A stretch of 64,000 nt of DNA from Phycisphaerales bacterium (GTDB lineage Bacteria > Planctomycetota > Phycisphaerae > Sedimentisphaerales > Anaerobacaceae), in contig CP070675.1 of the NCBI GenBank assembly GCA_020352215.1, forward strand, positions 5,473,017-5,537,016, read 5' to 3'. Each line of letters opens with the position of its first letter. Within the stretch, counting starts at the first letter, position 1. Both the position numbers and the translations under genes were made by a program. Shown here piece by piece: positions 1 to 9,849 of this stretch. The notes under the pieces are model-generated. The model did no database searches. It was not told the origin of the DNA and worked only from the letters and a program-made list of their open reading frames with translations.

Positions 1-1509
1 GACGGCGTCGTGTTCTACAGCCCAGCGCCAGCCAGTCATGTGGGCAAGAACACAAGGCTCGAAATGCACTGCAAGCCCACGGGCCTTGCGAAGATGACAA
101 TGCTGGTGGACGATAAGGTCATCGGGACATGGAGTCGAGGTCAGCATTCGGGCAACACGTTTGACTTTACCAGATATGGACGTCATGCAATCGGGAAAGT
201 CCCGGACGGCCAACACGTCCTGAAGGGTGTCGCTGAGTACAAGAACGGGGCAAAGAAGACCGCTGAGATTCCGATCGTTCTCGATTCCACGTTCGACGAC
301 AGAAGACCGGTGGCCGACTCGCGGGCCGTCATAACATTTCTCAGTCGCGGGACTATCGGCAACAAACTCCTGTTGGCCAGGGACGGCAAACGCGGTGACA
401 TGAAGCTGGAGCTGCAAAGTGCAAAGGGACTGCGCATCGGCGACCACATCCTAATTGAAGGACCGGCAACGGAGCGCTGGAAGAGGCTGACAAAGAATGC
501 CTGCAAGTGGGGTCTCTATCGGTTGTATGAGATGAGCGTTACCTGCATCGAGGGCAATACGATCTCAGTCAACCAGCCCCTGCGGATTGAGTTCCCTGTG
601 ATCGACGGCTCGTACGTTCAGAAGATCAGACCGATCCGGCGCTGCGGCGTAGAGTCGCTGTCAATCGAACAAAAAGAGAACCTCTGGATCAGCGGAGTTG
701 TTTTCCATTATGGCTGGAATTGCTGGGCAAAAGACGTTCGCGTCAAGAAGTGCGGGCGGTTTCCGGTGTACGGGTCCATGGCCAAATGGTGCGAGATACG
801 GGACTGCGTCTTCGACGACGCCTGGTTCAAGGGTGGCGGCGGGACGGCCTACACGGGCTGGGATCGCTGCTGGGACTGTCTCATGGAGAACGTCGAGACG
901 TTCAAAATGCGTCATGCCCCCCTGTTTCAGTGGGCTGCCAGCGGCTGTGTAATCCGCAAGAGTGTCTTTCACGAGAGCGACGGCCAGTGGCACGCAGGCT
1001 GGACGAATGAGAATCTTATCGAACAATGTGTGATTGAGTCAGTCCGTGGCCACGGAGGATATGGGTACGGCATGTGGGCGTCGCCGCCGGAGGACACGGC
1101 GCACGGTCCCAATGGGCCCAGAAACGTTGTCTACAACTGCGATGTCAGCTCGGAAAGAGCGGGTCTCTGGATGGGCGGCATGAATGAAAACTGGCTCGTT
1201 CTCCACAGCCGTTTCATAGTGGATAAAGGTCCGGGCGTATCGGCCAAGACCGTCAGCTTCGACCACATTATCAGGGGCAACGTTTTCGTACTGAAGGACA
1301 ACAAATCGCCGATGGTACTACTCGGCACACCCGACTGCACAGGCCTTGAGATAATCGGTAACAAGTTGTACGGCGGAAACAATCGGTTTTTAGCCGGAAA
1401 GGTAAGCAATATTGTCGTCAGAGACAACAAAGCCCTTGGGCTCGGTGATGCCCCGAGGCCCAGGCCGGATGTGCCGTCGATTTACGAATGGCAAAGCAGG
1501 CAAAAGTAG
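1..1509 (+). CDS. Right-handed beta-helix family protein, 5' end cut by window
   Basis: The reading frame is open to the left edge (the codons before the first GTG at 10 read D-G-V), so the true start lies outside the window. The first ~95 residues look like an Ig-like beta domain (VDDKVIGTW, VPDGQHVLKGVAEY). The rest is rich in short repeats of the type seen in parallel beta-helix proteins (ENLWISGVVFHYGWN, CEIRDCVFDDA, VIRKSVFHES, VVYNCDVS, IIRGNVFVL, LEIIGNKLYG). Such proteins are usually polysaccharide lyases, glycosidases or surface binding proteins; I see no catalytic signature that picks one. It sits 21 bp before a GH172-like gene on the same strand, so it probably belongs to a carbohydrate-use locus. 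Confidence 0.75.
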   Translation, partial: DGVVFYSPAPASHVGKNTRLEMHCKPTGLAKMTMLVDDKVIGTWSRGQHSGNTFDFTRYGRHAIGKVPDGQHVLKGVAEYKNGAKKTAEIPIVLDSTFDDRRPVADSRAVITFLSRGTIGNKLLLARDGKRGDMKLELQSAKGLRIGDHILIEGPATERWKRLTKNACKWGLYRLYEMSVTCIEGNTISVNQPLRIEFPVIDGSYVQKIRPIRRCGVESLSIEQKENLWISGVVFHYGWNCWAKDVRVKKCGRFPVYGSMAKWCEIRDCVFDDAWFKGGGGTAYTGWDRCWDCLMENVETFKMRHAPLFQWAASGCVIRKSVFHESDGQWHAGWTNENLIEQCVIESVRGHGGYGYGMWASPPEDTAHGPNGPRNVVYNCDVSSERAGLWMGGMNENWLVLHSRFIVDKGPGVSAKTVSFDHIIRGNVFVLKDNKSPMVLLGTPDCTGLEIIGNKLYGGNNRFLAGKVSNIVVRDNKALGLGDAPRPRPDVPSIYEWQSRQK

Positions 1510-1530
1510 AATTTGGGGTTTGAGGTTTAT

Positions 1531-3771
1531 ATGGAAATCAGGACACAGGGGTTGTTGTATGCTTTGGCGATACTTGCTTTGTGCTGCGCGCCGGATATGT
1601 GCCGGCGCGGCGATTCGGCCGGATTGAACCAATCCGATGAACCGCCTATCATCCCGGTCGGATTGGATTCATACCGAATGTGGGACAGGCTGGCCTACCA
1701 CCGAATCGGAGTCCGCGCATACATGCGGAGCACCTACGACCGCGAGGGAAACAACCGCAGCGCGGATGCCAGCCATTATCTTTATCAGCAGTCGGACGAG
1801 TTTAACGTTGCACTTGACGTCAAAGGCCCCGGTGTTCTCTACTTCAAACGCACTAACCACTGGCACGGCAGCCCCTGGCATTACGAGGTGGACGGCGAGG
1901 ATTTCATCGTCGAGGAGACCGCTACAGCCGACCCGGTCAATGCCAAAGAAAAGCTCAAGACAACCACCTTCATACCCGAAGAACTGTTCCCCAATCCCCT
2001 GACCTGGACCTGGTCGACCACCAAAGGCGCCGATTTGATGTGGGTGCCGCTGGCTTTCGAAGATTCGCTCCGTATCGCCTACACGCGAACCTTTTACGGA
2101 ACGGGTTACTATATCTATCACATCTTCAGTCCGGGAATGAAGAATTTGTCCCGGCCACTCGAATCCTGGAACAAAACGCCACCGCAGAACGATGTGCTGG
2201 ATTTGATAAATCGTGCCGGAACTGACATAGCACCAACAAGCCCTGACGTCAAAACCCACACGGGCCGATTTCAGATGAAGCCCTATCGCTGGACAACTGT
2301 TGCAGAGCTGGACCATGCCCCGGCGATGATTCGTGCGTTGAAGTTTACCGTGCCGCGAAAGGATGCGTACCAGTTCGGCCGGTGCCGCCTGCGTGTGACA
2401 TGGGACCGCCGCTGGCATTCATCAATCGACGCCCCGATCGATCTGTTCTTCGGAGCGGGCCATCTCCACAATAACAACAACCGCGAGTATTTGGTTAAGG
2501 GTTTTCCCCTTGTGATTCGCTACGATGAGAAATACGTTCACCTGTCCTGCTATTGGCCGATGCCTTTCTTCCGGCATTCGAAAGTCGAAGTCCAGGAGCG
2601 GCACGGCACGAGCCTCAAAGATATCAAGTGGGAAATTCGCACCGTTGCCTTCACCGATCCGATAAATCACGCCGGCTATTTCCACGCAACTTACAGCGAC
2701 CATCCCGAGCCGGCGCTCGGCAGGGACGTGGTTTTCCTCGACACCTCACAGGTCGAAGGCGGCGACACCTGGAGCGGCAACTTCGTCGGCATGAGCTGGA
2801 TCTTCTCACGCAATGGTTACCTGCCCACGCTGGAGGGCGACCCGCGATTCTTCTTCGACCAGAGCAGAACGCCCCAGGCCTGGGGCACGGGAACGGAAGA
2901 ATGGGGCGGCGGCGGCGATTATTGGGGCGGACGAAACATGACACTGCCTTTTGCCGGCCATCCAGTGGGGACTGCCAAGAAAAACGCGAAGAATGAAAAG
3001 GACCTTATCAACTCGGCCTATCGTTTTTTGATTGCGGATATTTTCCCGTTCGGCAACCGTGCAGTTGTCGGCCTGGAACACGGCGGCACGAATGAATCGG
3101 TGGAACATTACTCCGGCGTTGTGTACTGGTATGGGATCGACTCGGCCAGTCTGGTCCTGACCGACCATTTCCATTGTTGCGACGAGAAGGTTGAAATCCG
3201 CGAACATGAATACAAATCTCCCACGGCCGGCAAGCCTTACGCCCTGGTATCGCGCTACGAGTGGGGCCCGGACAGCCGCGGCGCTCGGATGCATTTTCCC
3301 GCCGAGCAGGATTATGTCCGAACGATGAAGGGGACATCGCAATTCAAGATGCGCCTGGAACCGAAAAATCTGGGCGTGATGTTGCGCCGCAAATCTGACT
3401 ACCTCTATCCGAACCAACGTGCCAAGGTTTGGGTCAGGCCGGACGGGGCGAACGCCGAATGGCGATATGCAGGCCAGTGGTACACCGCAGGCAGTAACAC
3501 CTGCGTTTACAGTTATCCCCGTGCCGAAGGCGAGCTCGGCAAAACGCAGCATACCATTATCACGAGCAATCGCCGCTGGCGTGAGGAAGAATTTCTCATT
3601 CCGCGCGAGCTTACTCAAGGTGTACGGCGTCTGGAAATCAAAATCGAGCATGTACCCGACAGCAGAGAGCTGTTTCCCGGCAAGCCTTTTCCGGCCGAGT
3701 CGTTATGGAGCGAATCGCGTTACTGGGCCTATTGTTACAAGATGCCTCAGGTGACTTTTACTTCGAATTAG
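1531..3771 (+). CDS. DUF2961 / GH172-like glycoside hydrolase, exported
   Basis: The protein is about 746 aa. The ATG at 1531 is preferred over a TTG at 1513 because it leads straight into a hydrophobic signal peptide (LLYALAILALCC). The body matches the DUF2961 family, now CAZy GH172, whose characterised members cleave alpha-fructofuranosides or arabinofuranosides. Recognisable parts are the N-terminal jelly-roll stretch with KGPGVLYFKRTNHWHG, a second jelly roll (PIDLFFGAGH) and the family loop GTGTEEWGGGGDYW, which carries a conserved Glu. At ~750 residues it is longer than many GH172 proteins and has a C-terminal beta-rich extension (RPDGANAEWRYAG onward). The substrate cannot be read from sequence. 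It ends in a 4-bp tail-to-tail overlap with the next minus-strand gene. Confidence 0.75.
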   Translation: MEIRTQGLLYALAILALCCAPDMCRRGDSAGLNQSDEPPIIPVGLDSYRMWDRLAYHRIGVRAYMRSTYDREGNNRSADASHYLYQQSDEFNVALDVKGPGVLYFKRTNHWHGSPWHYEVDGEDFIVEETATADPVNAKEKLKTTTFIPEELFPNPLTWTWSTTKGADLMWVPLAFEDSLRIAYTRTFYGTGYYIYHIFSPGMKNLSRPLESWNKTPPQNDVLDLINRAGTDIAPTSPDVKTHTGRFQMKPYRWTTVAELDHAPAMIRALKFTVPRKDAYQFGRCRLRVTWDRRWHSSIDAPIDLFFGAGHLHNNNNREYLVKGFPLVIRYDEKYVHLSCYWPMPFFRHSKVEVQERHGTSLKDIKWEIRTVAFTDPINHAGYFHATYSDHPEPALGRDVVFLDTSQVEGGDTWSGNFVGMSWIFSRNGYLPTLEGDPRFFFDQSRTPQAWGTGTEEWGGGGDYWGGRNMTLPFAGHPVGTAKKNAKNEKDLINSAYRFLIADIFPFGNRAVVGLEHGGTNESVEHYSGVVYWYGIDSASLVLTDHFHCCDEKVEIREHEYKSPTAGKPYALVSRYEWGPDSRGARMHFPAEQDYVRTMKGTSQFKMRLEPKNLGVMLRRKSDYLYPNQRAKVWVRPDGANAEWRYAGQWYTAGSNTCVYSYPRAEGELGKTQHTIITSNRRWREEEFLIPRELTQGVRRLEIKIEHVPDSRELFPGKPFPAESLWSESRYWAYCYKMPQVTFTSN

Positions 3772-6134
3772 TTTGTCCCGGAAACGTGATGGCTCATGGG
3801 CTCGATCTCTTTTCCGTCGGGTAAGCGGAAAGGTCTTTCGCCGAAGTTGACCGTGACTGTCACGCCGTTGGCAAAGCTCGTTTGCTGGACATCTCTGTCG
3901 GGCGTCAGGAGGCGGTGGTCGATCATCTCGGCGTAGCCAACAGCGCGGGCGACAGAGCACACGTCCTTATAGCTCTGGGCAAACCGGGCCTTGTTCTTTT
4001 GCCATATCTGCCGGTTGAACATAAACATCGGCGGTGTGCCATATAGAATGTTGAAAAGGTCCCGCTTGTCCCAGATTGATGGCAATTTGTTGTTATAGTC
4101 ACCCCAGTACCATTGGGCAACGACACAATCATGATAGACCAGCTCCCAGAGCGGCAGGCGGTACTTGTGTCCGACCTGGAACTTGGCTACACGTTCGGGC
4201 ACCTCGTCCCAGACCTTGATCATGTTGCGACCTGCATCGGGAACGCGATATGGCCCGAGGCTCAGCATGCCCTCGAAGTAGTGGACGTATGGGACGGCTG
4301 CCTCGTGTCCGGTTTCGCTGCCCGTTACAAGACCCATTTCTTCAGACATGTATCGCAGCAGCTCCATCTTCCAGTGCCGACTGTCGCTGCGAGTCATCGG
4401 ATGGTCGGGATGATAGCACTCACGCCAAGGCGATGCGGTGGTGGTATCAATAAACCGGCAGCGATATGGATGAGTCTTCAACTCGTCAGGCACGCGATTC
4501 CGCGCGTGCGCCAACGCCTGCCTGTCGCACAGCACAGCGCACGGATACATCTGTCCATCCTTTCCCCTAACGCGCCAACCCTTGCGCCATTCGCCTTCTT
4601 GATCTAACATAATGTCCTTGGGCCAGGCATCTTGCGTCCAATCCGGATGCAAGCCGCGAAGCTGCTCCTTCACGACCTTCGGATCCATCAGGTCCTGGTA
4701 TATGTCGTATCTACTCGTCAGAATCCCACCCATCTCATTCATCGCCTTGATATCGCGGGGCGGCTTGCGATTGCTCCAGAGAACTCGGTCGATGCCCACG
4801 GATTTCAGGTCGCGGACAATCTGCAGCGCGTCTCTGTCCCAGCACCAGACGTTCACCGCCCCAACCAGCAAATCCACGTTGGGGTCCTCTCTGCGCTTTT
4901 GCGCGAGCGTCTTCAGCAGGCCGGCTTTGTTCGCATAAGAGCGATACCGCTTGCAGATAGCAACATGGCCACCCTTGTCGAAGAATACGTATCGCAACTT
5001 CCTTGCGTAGCCGAACTGCCCCTTCTGTGATTCCCACATCGGCGCCAGACACAACCGTCCGTCGCACCGCTCGATCCGAACCAGAGCATCATCCGGCGTC
5101 TCGATGATGGCCATATATCCGCGCTCGCCGTCAGTAGCACCCCAAAACGCCATACAAATACCATGGCCGCCATAGGCGATAAGCCGCGCTGTATTGATTG
5201 TCTTATCTTCGACCGGATAGGAGATTCCTTCATTCATAGGTACCACAAGATACGTGCCGGGTTCCGTTACGAACGGATGCGGAAACCGAAGAGGCTGTTC
5301 GAGGTCACCTTCGGCTGAAAGCGTGACGGTGAACTCAGGACAATCCGGCTCCAATTGAAGGATCGTCCGGACATCCATCCCGGACGGCGCGTGGAGCAAG
5401 GTCATCTCGATGTTGTCCCCGACTTCTGCGCTGCGAAGTATTCCACCTTCGTCTAAGGACCATTGTCGCAAGCTCTGCCCCGTGCGCATGTCGGTTACCG
5501 ACAAGGTCGCATCAGCCGTATGAAGCGTGAGAGAGATCGTAGCATTGCTGATAGAGAACCTCTCTGCCATATCTTTGGGGCGCGTTTCCATCACGTTCCC
5601 CTCTTTCACCAGCGAGAAATCATCCAACCAGACCGTGGCGGGCCGATATCCGATCAGGCGGGGGTGGATTGTGACAACCTTGCGAGGAATCACAAACCTG
5701 GAGCGCAGAAGATGCCAGTCACGCGGGCCTGCCGTAGTGCGCCCGCCAAAAGCCCACTCAAGGGCCTTGCCTTTGTCGTCGTAAGTTATCACGCCGATAG
5801 TGGTGTTGCCCGTCCCCTTGATCTTCACCCACGCTTGAAGTGTGAAAACGTCGCCGGGCTTGACATCGAGGCGCTTCTCAGAACCGAAACTCCAATCCTC
5901 GGCACCCCGGTGCTCGATCCGGGCAGCATAACTTCCGCTGTGGAAGACTTCCTTGTCCAGAGTCACTTCTCCGCAGCCGGGCTTTCTCGTCCACAATTCC
6001 ATCCAGCCCGAGGCTCGGCCTTGCTTGGTCTCTTCGAACCCGCCGCTGGCTACGAGGTTGGCCGATGCCCCTTCACGGCAACAATATAAAGACAACACGG
6101 CGTACAACAGGATTGTTTTTCGGCAAGTGTTCAT
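3768..6134 (-). CDS. Exported CBM plus TIM-barrel glycosidase-like protein
   Basis: The protein is about 788 aa. The ATG at 6134 (MNTCRKTILLYAVLSLYCC) gives a signal peptide and has AAGGG nine bases upstream. Residues ~25-180 look like a carbohydrate-binding jelly roll of the CBM4/9/22 type (LVASGGFEE, HSGSYAARIEHRG, ATVWLDDFSLV). Residues ~190-420 form a beta-rich region. The C-terminal half looks like a TIM barrel (VGAVNVWCWDRD, SVGIDRVLWSN, RCRFIDTTTASPWRECYHP, GLVTGSETGHEAAVP), resembling uncharacterised DUF5696/GH101-type proteins. Acidic residues in FIDTTT and GSETG are catalytic candidates by position only. The family is a best guess; glycosidase activity is inferred from the fold and from neighbouring carbohydrate genes. 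Confidence 0.6.
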   Translation of the reverse strand: MNTCRKTILLYAVLSLYCCREGASANLVASGGFEETKQGRASGWMELWTRKPGCGEVTLDKEVFHSGSYAARIEHRGAEDWSFGSEKRLDVKPGDVFTLQAWVKIKGTGNTTIGVITYDDKGKALEWAFGGRTTAGPRDWHLLRSRFVIPRKVVTIHPRLIGYRPATVWLDDFSLVKEGNVMETRPKDMAERFSISNATISLTLHTADATLSVTDMRTGQSLRQWSLDEGGILRSAEVGDNIEMTLLHAPSGMDVRTILQLEPDCPEFTVTLSAEGDLEQPLRFPHPFVTEPGTYLVVPMNEGISYPVEDKTINTARLIAYGGHGICMAFWGATDGERGYMAIIETPDDALVRIERCDGRLCLAPMWESQKGQFGYARKLRYVFFDKGGHVAICKRYRSYANKAGLLKTLAQKRREDPNVDLLVGAVNVWCWDRDALQIVRDLKSVGIDRVLWSNRKPPRDIKAMNEMGGILTSRYDIYQDLMDPKVVKEQLRGLHPDWTQDAWPKDIMLDQEGEWRKGWRVRGKDGQMYPCAVLCDRQALAHARNRVPDELKTHPYRCRFIDTTTASPWRECYHPDHPMTRSDSRHWKMELLRYMSEEMGLVTGSETGHEAAVPYVHYFEGMLSLGPYRVPDAGRNMIKVWDEVPERVAKFQVGHKYRLPLWELVYHDCVVAQWYWGDYNNKLPSIWDKRDLFNILYGTPPMFMFNRQIWQKNKARFAQSYKDVCSVARAVGYAEMIDHRLLTPDRDVQQTSFANGVTVTVNFGERPFRLPDGKEIEPMSHHVSGTN

Positions 6135-6226
6135 AGTCAAAGGCCCTTCCTTTTCGCGCATGAAATGCCCGTTTCTTCAAGAACACAAAGCTATCGTTAC
6201 GACGGGTCCTTCCGCGAACGACAAGG

Positions 6227-7216
6227 CTAATCACGCTTCTCGGCTTTTTCGATGACCTCTGCCAGCGGGACTGCGGCTCCGTCTTTTGCCTTGGATTCAT
6301 CGGCGGCCGACATAAAAGCGAATATCTCAATCGTCTCTTCCGGCGGCACCGGAATCTTGCCGGTCTTGAAGAAGTCCACGATCCGGTCGACAAGATGGCC
6401 GTATCCCTCATATCCACCGCTTCGGGCGATTCCCTTCGAACCGTACACGATTGCCCCGTAGTCTCTCTTGCCGGCTCGAAGTCCCCTATACGTGCCAATT
6501 CGACCGTCTTTCCAAACGCCAGCCACAAACTCGGTGTTCTTGGTCTGTATGCGTCTCACGGTAGCGCAACCAGGACCCATGATTGTGAAAAGGATCTCGA
6601 CGCCGTGCACGCCGTACCAGTACAGGTCCGGATGATGCTCTTCAAGACTGCACGGACTAAAAGCATCGCAGCCAAGCACGTCACCAACCTCCTTGCTGTT
6701 TCGCATCCCAATGACTCCCGGGCCGAACCGCAGCGAAGAGCTTGACCAGCACGGCACGTCGCTTTCCTTGGCGAGCCGGAATATCTCAATGACATCTGCC
6801 AGATTGCCTGCCATCGGCTTGTCGATGAAGACGGGCTTCTTCGCTCCGATCACGGGCTTTACCTGCTCAAGGTGGGGTCTGCCATCAACGCTCTCCAATA
6901 GCACTCCGTCAACCTTTCGGCACAGTTCCTCGATACTATCCACAATCTCCACGTCGAACTCGTCACGCAACTGAGCCGTGTACTTCTCCACGCGGTTCGC
7001 TGATGAAGGGATATCGGGAGAGCCTCCAGGATAGCCAACAACTACACGACAACCATAGCCCTTGTCGGGATCGTTGATCAGCCGTGTGAAGGCAATGACA
7101 TGCGAGGTGTCCAGGCCAATCATGCCAATTCGGAAGACCTTCTCTTCGGCCTGAACGTGAAACGGCACAGCCGCGAGCACAACCATAACAGCCATCAGTC
7201 GACCAATACGCTTCAT
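6227..7216 (-). CDS. Gfo/Idh/MocA-family oxidoreductase with signal peptide
   Basis: About 329 aa. The ATG at 7216 (MKRIGRLMAVMVVLAAVPFHVQA) is chosen because GGAGG lies ten bases upstream; two earlier in-frame starts are too close to that site. A cleavable signal peptide precedes a Rossmann-like N-terminal half (FRIGMIGLDTSHVIAF) with the family lysine motif in VFIDKPMAG. The classic GxGxxG loop is replaced by IGLDTS, so cofactor binding may be altered. Exported Gfo/Idh proteins are common in Planctomycetes, and most have unknown sugar or cyclitol substrates. It is transcribed toward the TIM-barrel glycosidase-like gene, 92 bp away, and could be co-transcribed with it. Confidence 0.75.
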   Translation of the reverse strand: MKRIGRLMAVMVVLAAVPFHVQAEEKVFRIGMIGLDTSHVIAFTRLINDPDKGYGCRVVVGYPGGSPDIPSSANRVEKYTAQLRDEFDVEIVDSIEELCRKVDGVLLESVDGRPHLEQVKPVIGAKKPVFIDKPMAGNLADVIEIFRLAKESDVPCWSSSSLRFGPGVIGMRNSKEVGDVLGCDAFSPCSLEEHHPDLYWYGVHGVEILFTIMGPGCATVRRIQTKNTEFVAGVWKDGRIGTYRGLRAGKRDYGAIVYGSKGIARSGGYEGYGHLVDRIVDFFKTGKIPVPPEETIEIFAFMSAADESKAKDGAAVPLAEVIEKAEKRD

Positions 7217-7483
7217 GATTGACATAGCCTCCAACTAAGTGACTCGTTTGCGATTCTCGGTTCACATCAGAGCAAGCAGACCAAGCTGAGCACATGGCTC
7301 CGTTGGCAACGTCGCTCTACCACACCAGTTGAGGATTATAACCCAGCAGGGTACAACCCGGCAAGCAGCTTGTGTTGTTGCAATCCATACCGAACTCCGT
7401 ATACTTGTGGTTGCAGTAACTCGATGAGACGCTTTCTGAAGCCGTCATGGCGCCCTCAGGGTAGAGAGAAAGAGAGACGACAA

Positions 7484-8413
7484 ATGAAATGCACACAGAC
7501 TATGCATAACCCCAGAGAGAGACTGGCGGGATGCTGCACCTGGCCACTGTTGGTATTGTGCGCGGCTGTCGCGGGATGGGTGGGTGGTTGTCGTAGTCTG
7601 AGCGGGGTACAGGAACCTGCTAAACCTGCTGCAACGGCCCCAAAAGACCAAGAGACCTTTCGCTGGCCTGAGGGAAAACGGGCTGCGATCAGCCTTACCT
7701 TCGATGATGCGCGCGTCAGTCAGGTCGAGCAAGGCGTTCCTATCCTTGATGCCTATGGGGTCAAGGCCACATTCTACGTCTCGCCCAGCGGGATCGAGCG
7801 GCGACCGGCAGACTGGAAGAAAGCCGCGGCCACCGGCCACGAGATGGGCAACCACACGCTCAAGCACCCTTGCTCAGGCAATTTCAGGTGGTCTCGCCAC
7901 AAGGCCCTCGAGGACTACACGCTGGAACAAATGGGAGACGAGCTGGACGAAGCGAGTGCAGTAATAGAGGGCCTTCTTGGCGTCAGAGCCACGACATTTG
8001 CGTATACTTGTGGCCAGACGTTTGTCGGGCGAGGGGTGAGAACGAGAAGTTATGTCCCTGTGGTCGCAGAACGTTTCATCGTCGGGCGCGGCGCCTATGA
8101 TGAAGCGGCCAACGATCCGGCCTATTGCGACCTGGCACAAGCGACCGGCATAGAATTGGACGGTCTGGACTTCGAACAAGCCAAGCCGTTCGTAGAGCAG
8201 GCAGCCAAAGAAGGCCGCTGGCTCATCTTCTTCGGCCATGACGTGGGAAAACCGGGCCGCCAGACCGTTCCGGCCTCGACTCTTGAGGCCCTTTGCCGGT
8301 ACGCAAACGATCCGTCAAACCAGCTCTGGATCGATACCGTCGATGCAATCGGGACATACATTCTCAAGAAACGAGCCGAGAACGATGGAAGCACTCGTAC
8401 AGGAGGGCTTTAG
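7484..8413 (+). CDS. Polysaccharide deacetylase (NodB homology), lipoprotein
   Basis: About 309 aa from the ATG at 7484, which follows a purine-rich AGAGAAAGAGAG stretch. Earlier in-frame starts give no sensible leader. The leader ends in a lipobox VGGC (Cys36), so the enzyme is probably anchored in a membrane facing the periplasm. NodB signatures are clear: TFDD at 72-75 (catalytic base and metal ligand) and NHTLKHP with His124 and His128 as metal ligands. Family members remove N- or O-acetyl groups from chitin, peptidoglycan or acetylated polysaccharides. The later motifs are weaker (FAYTCGQ in place of FRxPxG), so the substrate may be unusual. A ceramidase-like gene follows after 56 bp. 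Confidence 0.85.
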   Translation: MKCTQTMHNPRERLAGCCTWPLLVLCAAVAGWVGGCRSLSGVQEPAKPAATAPKDQETFRWPEGKRAAISLTFDDARVSQVEQGVPILDAYGVKATFYVSPSGIERRPADWKKAAATGHEMGNHTLKHPCSGNFRWSRHKALEDYTLEQMGDELDEASAVIEGLLGVRATTFAYTCGQTFVGRGVRTRSYVPVVAERFIVGRGAYDEAANDPAYCDLAQATGIELDGLDFEQAKPFVEQAAKEGRWLIFFGHDVGKPGRQTVPASTLEALCRYANDPSNQLWIDTVDAIGTYILKKRAENDGSTRTGGL

Positions 8414-8469
8414 TTCAGACCGAGAAACCGATTGTTGCCAGAGAGAATACCATGAAAAGGAGATACACG

Positions 8470-9783
8470 ATGATGACACGGTCACCGGGGTGGGCAAAGC
8501 ATACATGTGCGTTCTTCAAGACCTGTGCTGTCGGCCTATTGTTAACAGCTTTGATTTGGCCACCCGGGCGAGCGAAAGGCGCGCTGCGGGCCGGTGCCGC
8601 AAAAATTGATATAACACCAGAAAAGCCGGTCAGAATGGCCGGCTACGCCGGCCGTAAGGGGCTTTCGCAGGGAGTGCATGACCCATTGTCTGCACGCGCG
8701 GTGACATTTGAGAACAACGGCAAGCGGCTCGTCATAGTCTCGACCGACCTGATTGGGTTCTATGGTGGAACAGCCGAACCTCTGCGGGAGGCCATTATCC
8801 ATGAATTCAAACTCAAGCCCTCTGAGCTCTTCTTAACCGCCATACATACTCACAGCGGTCCGAGCTTAACCCTCGACGAGGAGAAAGGGCATGAGAGCAA
8901 CCTTGAGTACACGGTTTCGCTTAAGAGCAGACTAATCGACCTTCTTCGACAAGCATTCAAGAACATGGCAGCGGTCCAGACTGGTGTTGGCGTAGGACAC
9001 AGCCCCGTCGGAGCCAATCGTCGGGAACTGACCTTTGACAACAAGGCAAACAGCTCGATAAGACTTGGACGAAATCCCTATGGACCCACCGACAAGGAGG
9101 TTCTCGTGATGAAAGTGGCCGAATCTGATGGCCGGACCATCGCCGCTCTGTTCGACTACGCCACGCACGCCACCTGTTTGGGGGGCAAAAACTACGTTAT
9201 CAGCGGCGACGTGCTGGGCCTGGCCGAACAGTTCGTCGAAAAGATACTCGGCAACGACGTGATCGCACCTGCGTTTGCCGGCGCATCCGGGAACATCGAT
9301 CCCTGGTTCAGAGTGCTGCCCGCGTTCAACAATGAACCGGGCTGGATCCCGGAACCCGTGCTACTGGGGACGCTGTTGGGTGAGGAGGTGGTCCATGTAT
9401 TCCGCGACATCGGAGAGGTTTCAGGCGGAGGAGAAATAGAGAGTGCTTACGTGACACTCGAACTCCCCGGCAAACCGCGAGGTGAAGCCAAAATCGATGA
9501 GACTTCCCCGCCAACCCCACTGAATGTCATCGTCGCTCGGGTCGGCAGCGTTGCTTTTGTAGGCATCGGCGCCGAAGTGCTGACGGAAATCGGCATGGCG
9601 ATCAAAGCCGCCTCACCATTTGAGCACACGTTTGTGATCACGCACTGCAACGGCGCCGCCGGCTACCTGGCACCCGAACATCTGCACGTGGAGGGCGGAT
9701 ACGAGATAAGGAGCAATGCGTTCGCGCCTCAAGCAGCTGAGCTGCTCGTGAAAAAGGCAGTACAGATGCTTCATGATCTGTAG
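8470..9783 (+). CDS. Neutral/alkaline ceramidase N-terminal domain protein, exported
   Basis: About 437 aa. AAAAGGAG at 8455-8462 fits the ATG at 8470 better than the ATG at 8452, which overlaps that site. The N terminus (CAVGLLLTALIWPPGRAKG) is a signal peptide. The core carries the family opening (LRAGAAKIDITPEKPVRMAGY), the metal-binding HTHSGP, FDYATHATCLG and GASGNIDPW. Proteins with this domain in Planctomycetes are numerous and mostly uncharacterised, and at this length the ceramidase C-terminal Ig-like domain is absent. Sphingolipid hydrolysis should therefore not be assumed; an amidohydrolase acting on a carbohydrate or lipid amide is as likely. It is probably co-transcribed with the deacetylase upstream. 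Confidence 0.8.
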   Translation: MMTRSPGWAKHTCAFFKTCAVGLLLTALIWPPGRAKGALRAGAAKIDITPEKPVRMAGYAGRKGLSQGVHDPLSARAVTFENNGKRLVIVSTDLIGFYGGTAEPLREAIIHEFKLKPSELFLTAIHTHSGPSLTLDEEKGHESNLEYTVSLKSRLIDLLRQAFKNMAAVQTGVGVGHSPVGANRRELTFDNKANSSIRLGRNPYGPTDKEVLVMKVAESDGRTIAALFDYATHATCLGGKNYVISGDVLGLAEQFVEKILGNDVIAPAFAGASGNIDPWFRVLPAFNNEPGWIPEPVLLGTLLGEEVVHVFRDIGEVSGGGEIESAYVTLELPGKPRGEAKIDETSPPTPLNVIVARVGSVAFVGIGAEVLTEIGMAIKAASPFEHTFVITHCNGAAGYLAPEHLHVEGGYEIRSNAFAPQAAELLVKKAVQMLHDL

Positions 9784-9849
9784 GATGCCTCGGAAAGTGC
9801 GTGCGAGCCAGACCAGCCAGCTTCGCGGCCAAGGCAATATCGTATCGGA

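Noticed and set aside
2806..3651. Long minus-strand open frame inside the GH172-like gene
   Set aside because: It is the antisense shadow of a well-supported gene, has no signal peptide, motif or ribosome site, and follows the codon phase of the plus-strand gene.
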